This document shows, piece by piece, positions 48,482-59,234 of a DNA stretch of 64,000 bases. Position 1 is the first letter of the stretch; each line of letters starts with the position of its first letter. The translations under genes and the position numbers were made by a program. The notes under the pieces were generated by a model that was not told the DNA's origin, searched no databases, and worked only from the letters and a program-made list of their open reading frames with translations. Source of the DNA: Plasmodium brasilianum (taxonomy: Eukaryota; Apicomplexa; Aconoidasida; Haemosporida; Plasmodiidae); the NCBI RefSeq assembly GCF_023973825.1, contig NC_090114.1, positions 1,008,501 to 1,072,500 on the forward strand. The letters are read 5' to 3'.

Positions 48482-49381
48482 TCAAAAAGTTCTCTCCAAA
48501 TTTTGACGAATTTCCACTGTATGTTTGTTAAAATATCGATCAAGTTTTTTATTGTAAATTTTATTTCTCCTATTGATATAATTTTTAAAAACTCCTTCGT
48601 CATTTTTTCTCTTCCTACTAATTTTACTTCTTAATTCTTCCTGCTTTTTACAAAACTCAACAACTTTATTTTTATCCTTATCTGTGCATGTTGAATTATC
48701 ATTAATTAATAAATTATATCCATAAAAATTGTTTTTGAATTCTTTTTTTTTATCCTCATATAGTTTCCTATTTATTGAAAAATTGAATTTAATTTTTTTG
48801 TACAAATTTATATCGTTGTCCAATTCATACGTATCTTCTCTTTTCTTCTTCTTTCTGTTCAATGCGCTCTGCACCCTTACCGCGCTAGTGTTATATAACT
48901 GCGACTTTTTTCCGTCTTCATCATCCTTGCGGAGGTCAATTCCATGGTTATCGGCGTTATCACTGCCATTGGCATGATCATTTTCACTAACTTTATCACC
49001 GCCGATATCACAGCCACGGTTACTACCACTATGATGGGCACCTGTTGGTTCCTTCTGTTTCTCTTTCTCTTTCTCTTCACGTCCACCGCTTCCCTCAGTA
49101 CTAATCCTCCTCTGGATAACACTTTTTACATTTGCATTTTGGGCAAAATTATAATGTGTGTACTCACCAAATTTGCCCATTCCTCTATTAGGGCCTTGAC
49201 TCATCATCATCATTCTTTCTCTCCTAATCTCCATTTCGTTTAAACATTTAGACTGATTAATTTTTAGTTGAATTTCGAACATCCTTCTCTCCCGTTCTGT
49301 CATTTGTTTGTTAATATTATTATCATATGGTAATGCATTGGAGCAGGGGAGGGGTTGATCTTGTTGTGAGTCTCCTTCGTT

Positions 49382-49437
<56 letters not shown>

Positions 49438-49505
49438 CCTCTTCTTCTTTTTCTTCTTCTTCTTCCTCTTCTTCTTCTTCTTCCTCTTCTTCCTCTTCTT
49501 CTTTT

Positions 49506-49537
<32 letters not shown>

Positions 49538-50656
49538 CTCTTCTTCCTCTTCTTCTTCCATTGTTTCGAAGTTTTTTGAAGTATCATCCGTTCCTTTGGA
49601 GGGATAATCTCCCCGAACAGTACGTTCTTGTAAGGATGATGATGATTGTGGTTCTGGTTGTAATTGTGGATACGGATGGTGCTTCGACTGTGGATGCTCG
49701 GATGCACTTTTTTTTGTACTCATTTTCGAAAAGTTTTCCTCTTTTGAAGCAGAATCAAGTTCCGAAAGAATTTTATTTAACAACTCGATACCTTTTTGCT
49801 TTTCAGTAATTTTTATTTTTTTGTTTCTTTCCTTTTTTATGTCAAAGTTACTCAAGAATGGACTATGCTTTTTGAAGGGATGATTAGCATACAACGCAGA
49901 GTTGTCATCCCCGTCATATGGTTCTCCCCCCTCATCCGATTCTTCCCTTTCACCTGTTTCTACCCCATCACTCTCCTCGTTCCCTTGTTCATTATGATTC
50001 AAATTTTCGAATAACCCATCGATGTAAGACTGCCTGGATGAAGCTTTTCTCTCTTTGAAAAAAGACTCACTCACTTCATTGCAGTCGGATATATAGACAT
50101 TTATTTTAGGTTCCCAGTTGGAAGTAACTGGAATGATTTCTATTGCTCTCAGAATATGCATATTTTTAATAACTCGACCTATGATTATATTTTTGTTATT
50201 GTATGTAGGTACTTTATTTAAAGTAATTTTAAAAATAGATGAATATTTTTTATTCTCTACTTGTACAACTGTCAACAAACCAGCATTTAAATGTCTTCTT
50301 TTCGTATACTCTTTATTGTAGTATTTACCATAAATACATTCAACATTTTCATATTTTTTATTTTGATAAATGGGATATTTATTTTTCCATTCATTATTAT
50401 GAAGGTACACTTTATTTTTTAAATAACCACTCTTTATACATTTATTTTTTTTTATCTTTTCAATTTTACAGTTTTTGAATGATAGCATTTCATCATCTGT
50501 GTATATGCTGTAATTTAAATTCCCTTTACAAAGACTTACAAAATTTTCCACAGACTTTTTTATCTCTTCATCGCTGAATAATTCAAAATATACTTTTCCT
50601 AATGTGATAGAGTTTATCGAAAACTCTAAGTAAACATATTTCTTCTTCCTCTTCAT
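48482..50656 (-). CDS. Degenerate cyclophilin fused to a SYF2 splicing-factor domain
   Basis: Single exon, 724 aa from the ATG at 50656 (the frame opens earlier only at a GTG). Residues about 5-205 resemble a cyclophilin: YVYLEFSINSITLGKVYFEL, VENFVSLCKG, NIIIGRVIKNMHILRAIEII, and the last strand PKINVYISDC. The catalytic FHR, QGGD and W positions are replaced, so isomerase activity is unlikely. Residues about 370-430 are poly-Glu then poly-Lys. The last 130 residues match SYF2 (p29/NTC31): RVQSALNRKKKKREDTYELD and FKNYINRRNKIYNKKLDRYF, then KHTVEIRQNLER. SYF2 joins the Prp19/NTC complex during spliceosome activation, so a nuclear splicing role is likely. The fusion is intact within one frame. 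Confidence 0.85.
49386..49437 (-). repeat. 52-nt pure oligo(A) coding run (poly-Lys)
   Basis: Plus strand shows 52 uninterrupted T. In the mRNA this is A52, decoded as about 17 Lys between a GAA/GAG poly-Glu stretch (49438-49560) and SNEGDSQQ. The frame stays open on both sides. Confidence 0.85.
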
Positions 50657-50789
50657 TTGATATGCGGATATCAAGTGGATCACAATGCGTTGTCAGTATT
50701 TGGGTGCGCACATAGATTGAGCATGTACAGCAGGGGCAAGACTGGCCTTTCGCGTTGAGTAAGCAGCTTGCCCTACAGGTACATAAGTA

Positions 50790-50797
50790 TGCATGCA
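50790..50797. promoter_or_regulatory. TGCATGCA palindrome upstream of cyclophilin-SYF2
   Basis: Lies 134 bp upstream of the start codon. Similar to the GCATGC core reported for an ApiAP2 factor. Function here is inference. Confidence 0.3.
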
Positions 50798-51091
50798 TAT
50801 ACGTATATACACATATATGTACGTATATAAGTATATATGTATGCGTGTATATATGTATATACCTTTATATTTATGTATGATGCATCATGCCGTAGACATT
50901 CATGAGACACAGCATATACGTAACAACCATGTGGAGTGAACGAAAATTGCACGACCGAACGTATGCTCTAAAAAGAAAAGGTAGCAAAATGTGAATTAAT
51001 GCAAATTAACATAGCGAAATAATAAAGATGAAAAATATGTAAAAAAATGAAAGCAGCTCCTAAGTTTATACGGTTTACATTAAAATATTCG

Positions 51092-51133
<42 letters not shown>

Positions 51134-51499
51134 TTATTTTGCTATTTTGCTATTATTGCTTCATTTGTGGTATTGAGGCATAAATACATACAATAATGTT
51201 ACAGCGTTTAGAAGTATACGAACAAAGTTAAGTACGAAAAGCAATGGTATAATATTATCATAACGCATACATTTATACTTTGTCCTTTTACATTTGTGCT
51301 TTATAGAATAAATCGCTTAAAATTTTTTTTTTTTTTTTTTTTTTTTATTCCCTCAAGGGGCACATAGCAAAAAATAGCTGACTTTTTGAACTTCGGAAAA
51401 ATGAGAAAAAAATAAAAGCATAAATAGATGAAAAACGGTAAATACTGAACTAAAAAAAAAAAAAAGAAATTAAAAAATTAAAAAAAAAAAAAAAAAAAA

Positions 51500-51620
51500 A
51501 AAATAAAAAAAATAAAAAAAAAAAAAAATAAAAATAATAAAAATAATAAAATAAAAAAAAATAATAAAAATAATAAAATAAAAAAAAATAATAAAAATAA
51601 TAAAATAAAATAAAATAAAT
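51500..51620. repeat. AAT/A-run tandem repeat
   Basis: 27-bp-spaced blocks of AATAATAAAATAAAAAAAA, about three copies. Confidence 0.8.
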
Positions 51621-51903
51621 AATAAAAATAAAATAAAAGGACGAATGAGCGAATGAACAAAATAAATGATCATTCCATTCTGACGTTGGACTTTCGAAAA
51701 TTCTTTGTGCAGTTTTATAAAAAAAAAAAAATTATATACATTGATAAAGAAAGGAAGGCAACACACTAGTAGCTCATTCTTTCCAATATCATTTTGACTT
51801 GTTTCATTTTGCTCCTTCCTTTGGATGATATGATTTTATGGCTGTTCCTTTTTGTTATTATAAAATTGTAATAAAAAAAAAAAAAAAAAAAAAAAAAAAG
51901 GTA

Positions 51904-51934
<31 letters not shown>

Positions 51935-52212
51935 TATGCATGTGTGAATTTCATCATTTACTAGCGTAGCTCATGAAACGCTAACTACCCCCGCTTTTGT
52001 AATCACAAACATATACAAATAAGAAAAATATGTAAATGAATAAATTTGTTTGCCCATTCGAGTGTACATAATTACGAATACATATATTCGCATGAACACG
52101 TTTGCAGTATCTATGTGTACAGTACATGTGTGTATATATATATGCACGTATTTTCTGTGTGAGTTTAACAAACATTGTTACAACAAAACGTACTCATCTT
52201 TACTACCCCAAC

Positions 52213-52809
52213 ATGGTATTAACAAAGAGGTATGAATATTCCCCCCTAGAGGAAATATTTTTTGCAAAACCTATTGAAAATTCTCAGTATTATGAAGATA
52301 TTGAGGAGGAAAAGAATAAAAAAGATAAGAATAATAAGAATAATAAGAATAATAAGAAGTACATTATGGATATAAACAGAATAAAGGATAACATATTACA
52401 GTATGACTCGTCCTTAGACCGATGTCAAAAGAAGAAAGATTATTACCTAAGTACAAAAAATACAAACAATATTCAAAACTATTATTTCTTCTATGACTAT
52501 CGCAAGTGTATTTACAACATCGATGGGAAAATGTACATGGACAGGAACCCAGTCAGAATATTAAGTACTTTTTTTTTACTTCATGTTCATGTTTTATTTT
52601 ATATTTTACACGTATATTATATTTACTTTTTATATACTTTATTTCTTGTTTCGTTTTCTTCTTCTGGTAAACGTAGTAGCACTCATATTATTCTCTTTTT
52701 TCCTTTCTCCATATCATACGTAGATGACAATAACAAGCGCGACGATAGACTAAACGAAGCTGTTCGTGTGCAGAACTACAACTCCTTTGTGTATGCATAT
52801 AATATATAA
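52213..52809 (+). CDS. Small two-exon protein of unknown function, 145 aa
   Basis: Exon 1 is 52213-52564, beginning MVLTKRYEYSPLEEIFFAKP and containing DINRIKDNILQYDSSLDRCQ and YFFYDYRKCIYNIDGKMY. The donor TTAA|GTACTT is in phase 1. The acceptor CATACGTAG precedes exon 2 (52724-52809), which encodes NDNNKRDDRLNEAVRVQNYN then SFVYAYNI and stop. The intron is 159 nt, a multiple of three, so the unspliced frame is also open. Residues about 30-50 are Lys/Asn low complexity. The frame continues upstream of 52213 to 52102, but that part resembles AT-repeat translation. No family recognised. The 3' end may differ (see findings). Confidence 0.6.
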   Translation: MVLTKRYEYSPLEEIFFAKPIENSQYYEDIEEEKNKKDKNNKNNKNNKKYIMDINRIKDNILQYDSSLDRCQKKKDYYLSTKNTNNIQNYYFFYDYRKCIYNIDGKMYMDRNPVRILSTFFLLHVHVLFYILHVYYIYFLYTLFLVSFSSSGKRSSTHIILFFPFSISYVDDNNKRDDRLNEAVRVQNYNSFVYAYNI

Positions 52810-54252
52810 CAGCACATGGAAAGGAATGGGATGTATACCTTTTGAGCTCCCTAAAAATCAACAGAGAATTGTTACGACAAAAATGCACATTGTTTGCCAC
52901 TTTTTGAAAAAAAAAAAAAAGAAAAAAAAAGAGTATGAATCGAGTATAAAGCGGGCATGCAAAAGTGAGGGGAGTATAACACACACAAGCGAACGTGCGG
53001 AAAGAATAAGAAAGAAATGGGACAAATGTGCTCTGTGCGAAGTATTTTTTGAAGTCCCATTTTTTTGAAGCATTTTTACCAACGAAAAAGAAGCCCTATT
53101 CAGGGAGTATATACGTTTCCCCTTTGCTTGCTTTATCTTGTTTTTCCTTATTTTGTTCCGTTTTGCTCTATTTTGCTTTATTATAATATATTTTATTTTT
53201 TTTCTTCTTTTCCCCAATATCGTAACCTCCATTTTTTTGTACAATTAAAAAATTAAAAAAAAAAAAAAGACAGTAAATAAGAACAATAAAAAACGAAAAA
53301 AAAATAAAAAAAAAAAAAATAAAATAAAATAATTGCATTTATTTCAGAATGAAAGTTTTTTTCTTTTTTATAATATTTAAATTTGGTCAAAATTTTAGAC
53401 ATTAAAAGAGGAAGTGATGGAGAAAGTGAAATGGTGAAAAGAAAAAAAAAAAAAAAAAAAAAAAATGGAGGAATTGAGATGAATTCATAAACAGCACAGT
53501 GATAGATGGGGGAGGAGAAAGAAAACGAAAGGAAAGGAAAAGATTAAAAAATTAATAAATTAAAAGATTAACAGAATAACTGAATAATAGAATAACTGAA
53601 TAACAGAATAACTGAATAACAGAATAACAGAATAACAGATTAACACATCAGCAGTATAACGCATAAGAGGTTTAACCTGTTAGCAGATTTATACACATAA
53701 ATATAATTCAGGCAAGCATTTCATTCACGTAAAATTGACTACGGCATGTTCACATGATGTAAGATACATCAACAATAAGCGTGCCCATATGTACATATAT
53801 ATACCCACATACATACATGCGTGTGTGGGTGCTGGGAGTAATAACCGCGTGAAAAGGACGGAGCAACTTGTTTTTTCCCCCACGAAATGGGCGCTCCTTT
53901 TTAAGCGCGTATTATTTAAAAACTATGGGCAGATGTAACTCATTCCAATGTGAATTAGAAAGTTTGCACATGCACAAATGAACGAGCATACACACGAACG
54001 AACGCGAGTGTGTTATTGCTCATGGTAGATCATTTGCGCACATGAACTGCTGTAAAAGGGTCGACTTGGATTAAAAAGATTGGCTCGTATTTTCTTGCTT
54101 CTTCCTTTTCAGGCTGCATCTCCAACCCCAACAACTACATGCACACACACAAACAAATATACACACAAGCACATATACAGACTTGAGCAACTTTGTCCCT
54201 CTTTGGCAAATGAACCGGGAGGTGGTCTCTGGCGTACCCGAGGAACAACGGC
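52810..54252. other. Convergent intergenic region before calcineurin A
   Basis: 52810-53068 is unusually GC-rich for intergenic DNA and open in several frames. Further right are A-rich stretches (53247-53330, 53440-53465), a 10-bp array (53567-53650) and calcineurin 3' UTR sequence. Confidence 0.5.
53567..53650. repeat. 10-11-bp repeat GAATAACAGAATAACT
   Basis: About eight units of AGAATAACTGAATAAC type. Confidence 0.85.
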
Positions 54253-57200
54253 TTACTCGTTAGGTGGTCTCTTCTCATTGATGCTGTCAATTTGTTTAAC
54301 TTTGGTAAATTTTTCCAACTCGTTTTCTAATCCTTCCTTTCCACTTAACAATAAACCGACGGGTATTCTATAACCTGGGCTACATCCTTTAAGTTGTACA
54401 ATGAGCTCATTTTCTTTTCTGAGGGTTCTAAATACTCTCATGAGTCTTCCCACTGATTGAACTTTTTTTCTTAAAGCATCCGATCTATCCTTAGCAGTTT
54501 GTCCTTCATCATTTGTCTTATTTATGTTATCATTATCATTAATATTATCGTTACCATTACTTTGACCATTATCATTATTACCAGAGATATTGTTATCTAC
54601 ATATTTTCTAAGATTATCCTGGAGTGATGATTGTGCATCATTTAAAAATTGTTCATCTGTGTTTTTATCAGCATTAGCATAATTTAAAGCTTCTAACTTT
54701 TTATTATTTTCCTCAATATAATTAAGAATCTGTAGGACTTCCGCTGGCAATATAATATCATTAACAGCTCCATCCTCATCTGAGTTACTAATACTCGAGT
54801 TCAAAATGGAATACAGCATTTCTGTTACTTTCTCACTAACAAAAGGTAATGACCATGTAAAAAGGTTCATAAAATTTGGTAGATGATAAGGATGAGGAGA
54901 GAAACTAAACTGTTGAATGTTTAGAGTATTACTCTCAAATTTTAAAACTGCCCCTTTGTTATTATATACATCACAATAGTTAGGTGCAGAAAATATTGTT
55001 ATGACTATTGGAAAACCAGTTTTCAAATTTGTCTGATGCATTTTATATCCTTCTAATTGTGCTTCATGTGCTCTTATAATAGATAATAATCCATTTTTTT
55101 CTAAAAATGTAGTTGCTGCATTATATCCAAAAAAATAACTACATCCTCTTACATCATTTGGGAAATAAGACTCAGTTTTAATAGTATGCTCTTCCTTATC
55201 TTCATCAATTGGATCTGACCATAATATATCACAAAATATACCTGACCTTGGTGGTTCCTGAAATCTTGTAAATGAACATATTTGATTTAATAATATTAAC
55301 TCAGGTGATAAACCACCATGTACACCTAAAAATTTTCCATTTATTACTGCTGATAATGGAATTGTATCAAAGGATTCCATAAAAGCATAATATACTACTA
55401 TATCATATTTATATTCACACTCATCACGGAAATTGAAAAAAGTTGTCATCTGTCTACATTCATGATTACCCCTAATCAACCATATTCTATCAGGAAAATT
55501 TATTTTTAATGCATATAGTAATAATAGAACTTCTATACTAAAAGATCCTCTATCTACATAATCTCCTAAAAATAAGAATTGTGTATTATCAGGATTTCCC
55601 CCTACTTCTAACAATTTTAACAAGTCATAATACTGACCATGTATATCACCAACTATTGTTATTGGATCTTGTAACCTTAACAAATTCGGCTCGTTACTCA
55701 CTATATCAATTACTTTCTTTATTATATCTAAACAATCTTCTTTTCGTATCCTCCCCTCCTTCTTTAAGTGTTCTCTCAGCGCCTTGTAGTCTGGGGGCTC
55801 TTCTGGCCCATTCGGGTACAGCAACTCCATACTCAGTGGCTTCAAGAAGAAAACGGGAAAACATGAACGCGCATGAGAATTAAAACAAGAATATGTGTAA
55901 ATGAGTATAAATAGGAACAGTTGTGTGAATACGTGCGTAAATATGCAAAAATATGAACAAATGTGCGTAAATATGCAAAAATATGAACAAATGTGCGTAA
56001 ATATGCAAAAATATGAACAAATGTGCGTAAATATGCAAAAATATGAACAAATGTGCGTAAATATGAAAAAATATGAACAAATGTGCGTAAATATGAAAAA
56101 ATATGAACAAATGTGCATAAATATGAAAAAATATGAACAAATGTGCACATATGCAAAAATATGAACAAATGTGCGTATATATGCAAAAATATGAACAAAT
56201 GTGCGTAAATATGCAAAAATATGAACATATATATGCACAAATGTGTAAAAAAATTCTAAACTCTTCATAATATCTGTAGCTAGCCAAAATACGAAATTGG
56301 TCAGTTTGGAATGTACATAAACAAATTAACACGGAAAAACTCAATGTACATACATATGCATGTATATTATCTATAAATGTATATATCCTCGTGTGTACGA
56401 AACGGGTAAGGAATGACGTAAAAATGCAAAATGTAAAAAATGTAAAGCAAATGAGAAAAAAAAAAAAAAAAAAAAAAAAGATCTATTTTTTCATTTCACT
56501 ACGGTCGACACTTCTGAGATTTAGCTATGATCAGTAGCCCCAAACAGTTGGTATTAAATTCCAAAATGTGCTACATAACTGTGTACATATATGTACATGC
56601 GTTTATCTACATACATACAAATATATACATATACATTTGTACTTGTAATTGTATTTAAATTTTGCATTTATATTTGCATTTATATTTGTATTTGTATTTG
56701 CATTTGCATTTGTATTTGCATTTGTATTTGCATTTGTATTTATATTTGTATTTATATTTGTATTTGCATTTGTATTTATATTTGTATTTATATTTGTATT
56801 TGCATTTGTATGCATTAATAGACGCAATAATGTGGGGAAGCACCCTCTGAATTAAACCGGAGATATATGCACTGTTCAGGAAAAAAATATAGTGCTCCAA
56901 ATTAAAACTTCCATTGAACTTGTAATTTTTCTTTTCTTTTTTTTCTAGAAAATATTTTAATTGAATAGTATAGAACGTGTGTATTCCCATGTATATCATG
57001 TGGGCGTAGAAATTTTTTGGATGGAAAACACTTCGATATACTTCGATATACTTCGAAATATTTCGAAATATTTCGAAACATATCGAAATAGTTCTACTGG
57101 TTTTGTGTCTATATTATATTACAGCCATATCTTTACATGCTCATGTACATTTAAATTACAAATACTTAAATTCCTAACCACTAATAAAATTAACGAGGGA

Positions 57201-57713
57201 TTTTCTTCTTTAATGTTTGTACAGTGCTACTTGAAATGGTTGATGCATTTATAGCGTTATTCACTGTACATACGTGTTCATATACCTATACATATATGCA
57301 TATATTAAATCCCATCTGCGTGCTTGTACATATGTTCATTTCAGTTAAAATAATGGCATGTACAAATAAAAGCTAAATAAATCAAAAGAGCGAACAAGTT
57401 GTCCATCATATATTTAACTTTGATATATCCCTATATGTGTGTTTTATAGGAAGTTCATATATAAGCTCCGTATAAATTATGCATTTGATAATTTTTCCCC
57501 TGAACGATAAAAAATAACATAAACTCAATTGAAAAGAGGTATAAAATAATTCCTTTTTTCCTGAAACGTTCATAAATCTTTCTTGCAAAATCAACATCGT
57601 TTTTAAACTGCTCCTAGCAGAGTGCTCGTATATCACACAAGGAGGGACAAGTGGGGTTAGCATCATACTAAATACAAACGTGCACATATGTGTGCCCGCA
57701 CATAAATAAATAA

Positions 57714-57752
<39 letters not shown>

Positions 57753-58502
57753 TATATTACGCCCCTCTCCAGTATTACGGCTTTTCCCTTATAACCATGA
57801 GCTACCTCTTCCCTTTTTGAATATTCGACATATATAACCATCGCAGTTTTATGAGACTAGGATATACACACATACTGATATATTTCATGCTGTAATGTTT
57901 GGTCCGTTATATAATATTTTGCCATAACGATGATAATATCATTTGTTCGATTGTACATTCACTATGTCCATGTTAATGTTTTTATTTTTTACGAATATGT
58001 TTACAAATAAGTTTATAACATTACAGCTTTCTCGTGTCGACTTTTTTTTATTTCTTCTACATTTGCATGAATAACATACTGCTCCATTGAGCTCACACTT
58101 ACATGAGTACCCATGGACATAACATAATGTAATGAAACATGACAAAATATAACGTAGTGTGTGGAAAATGCAAATTATTTTGCAGTTGTGTGATACATAA
58201 ACTAGTGCAGTAATTATGCATTAACTGCATGCACGCTTTCATGAACATAACCCAAAGAGGGAAATGGGCGAAATGGGCGAAATGGGCGAAATGCGTGAAA
58301 TGTATGTATACATCTGCCAATATATACCTGCACATATATATACAGGCACAAGCGCACACATACATATATATACCCATAAGCACATGCAAACTATTTTGGA
58401 GTATTCTGTAAAAACATTTTAGAACATCCTTTTTACCTTTGCTGGAGGGGGTTCAACTTCTTTCACTTGTCTATCATTCTTCGGGTCAGGCAGGGGTTCC
58501 AT
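54253..58502 (-). CDS. CnA: Calcineurin A (PP2B catalytic subunit)
   Basis: Ca2+/calmodulin-dependent Ser/Thr phosphatase catalytic subunit. In Plasmodium calcineurin is needed for host-cell attachment and invasion. Exon 1 is 58437-58502 (MEPLPDPKNDRQVKEVEPPP, then AK, phase 0). Exon 2 is 54253-55839, starting PLSMELLYPNGPEEPPDY. Total 550 aa. Metal-site motifs: GDIHGQ (86), GDYVDRG, RGNHE, HGG, and later RAHEAQLEGYKMH and SAPNYCDVYNNKGA. The calcineurin-B helix follows (NLFTWSLPFVSEKVTEMLYS), then an Asn/Asp-rich linker, a calmodulin-binding region (LRKKVQSVGRLMRVFRTLRK) and an autoinhibitory core (IDSINEKRPP) right at the C-terminus, with no long tail. The long frame running into 56268 is repeat read-through in the intron (55840-58436). 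Confidence 0.96.
55895..56235. repeat. 30-bp tandem repeat at the 3' end of calcineurin intron 1
   Basis: About eleven copies containing TGCGTAAATATGCAAAAATA and TGAACAAA. It is a multiple of three, so it extends the downstream frame artificially. Confidence 0.9.
56650..56815. repeat. 6-bp TTTGTA/TTTGCA/TTTATA repeat
   Basis: About 27 hexamer units in mixed order within calcineurin intron 1. Confidence 0.85.
57030..57088. repeat. 10-bp TTCGAAATAT repeat
   Basis: About six copies of TTCGATATAC or TTCGAAATAT, within calcineurin intron 1. Confidence 0.8.
58226..58233. promoter_or_regulatory. TGCATGCA palindrome in calcineurin intron 1
   Basis: Located about 200 bp downstream of exon 1. It could be an intronic regulatory site. 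Chance is equally possible. Confidence 0.2.
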
Positions 58503-58514
58503 TTTTTCAATCTT

Positions 58515-58640
58515 ATAGTTTTACAATTTTACAATTTTACAATTTTATAATTTTACAATTTTATAATTTTACAATTTTATAATTTTACAATTTTAAAACT
58601 TTATAATTTTATAGTTTTACAATTCTGTAATATTATAATA
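58515..58640. repeat. ATTTTACAATTTTAT repeat upstream of calcineurin
   Basis: About twelve 9-10-bp units AATTTTACA/AATTTTATA immediately upstream of the ATG. Confidence 0.85.
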
Positions 58641-58845
58641 TTCTAATTTTAAAATTTTCTTTCTTTTTTTTTATTTTAAAAACAATAAATTCAAATTTGT
58701 TACTTTTCAATTGTTAAGAGAAATTATTTTTCTTTTTTTTTTTTTTTTCCTTTTCCCTAAGTTTTTTGTTACTACTCCATTTCACTTTTTACAAAATTAA
58801 AAATAAGAAAATTCTTTCGTTTAAAAATAAAAAATATAAAATATA

Positions 58846-59025
58846 TATCAGACGCAGCAAAATTATCAGACGCAGCAAAATTATCAGACGCAGCAAAATT
58901 ATCAGACGTAGCAAAATTATCAGACGTAGCAAAATTATCAAACGTATCAAAATTTTCAGATGTATCAAAATTATCAAACGTAGCAAAATTATCAGACGTA
59001 GCAAAAGTACCAGACGTATAATATC
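58846..59025. repeat. 18-bp tandem repeat, about 10 copies
   Basis: Unit ATCAGACGCAGCAAAATT and CGTAG variants. Read on the plus strand it gives repeated IRRSKI hexapeptides within a 113-codon frame (58766-59107). Confidence 0.9.
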
Positions 59026-59197
59026 TATCAGACGATCAAGTGTACTTAAGACTACAGACAAAATTTATTATAGCAGTAATATAGAATTGAAGAGCATAGA
59101 ATTATAATGTTTTTCATAAGTATAAATGGAAACACCTAAAAATGTATATATTTATTTACTATGTGTAATTTATAAAAGGGCATTATTTTCTTTTTTT

Positions 59198-59234
<37 letters not shown>

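Larger units (their letters stand above)
50657..52212. other. Divergent promoter region
   Basis: Between the cyclophilin-SYF2 gene (-) and the small unknown gene (+). Contains TGCATGCA at 50790-50797, poly(A) runs near 51098-51129 and 51871-51899, a poly(T) run at 51324-51345 and an A-rich array at 51480-51620. A 38-codon frame at 51653-51769 is listed under rejected items. Confidence 0.5.

Noticed and set aside
49327..49809. Plus-strand frame with poly-Phe then poly-Leu
   Set aside because: Complement of the poly-Lys/poly-Glu region of the cyclophilin-SYF2 gene.
51653..51769. 38-codon frame MNKINDHSILTLDFRKFFVQ...
   Set aside because: No supporting exon and includes an A13 run. The opposite strand is equally open. 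It lies in a divergent promoter.
55842..56268. N-terminal extension of calcineurin A in one continuous frame
   Set aside because: It translates a 30-bp intron repeat. A proper first exon (58437-58502, MEPLPDPK...) joins in phase 0 at 55839.
56591..56855. Overlapping Cys/Ile-, Phe/Val- and Leu/Tyr-repeat frames
   Set aside because: Six-frame translations of a hexanucleotide repeat inside calcineurin intron 1.
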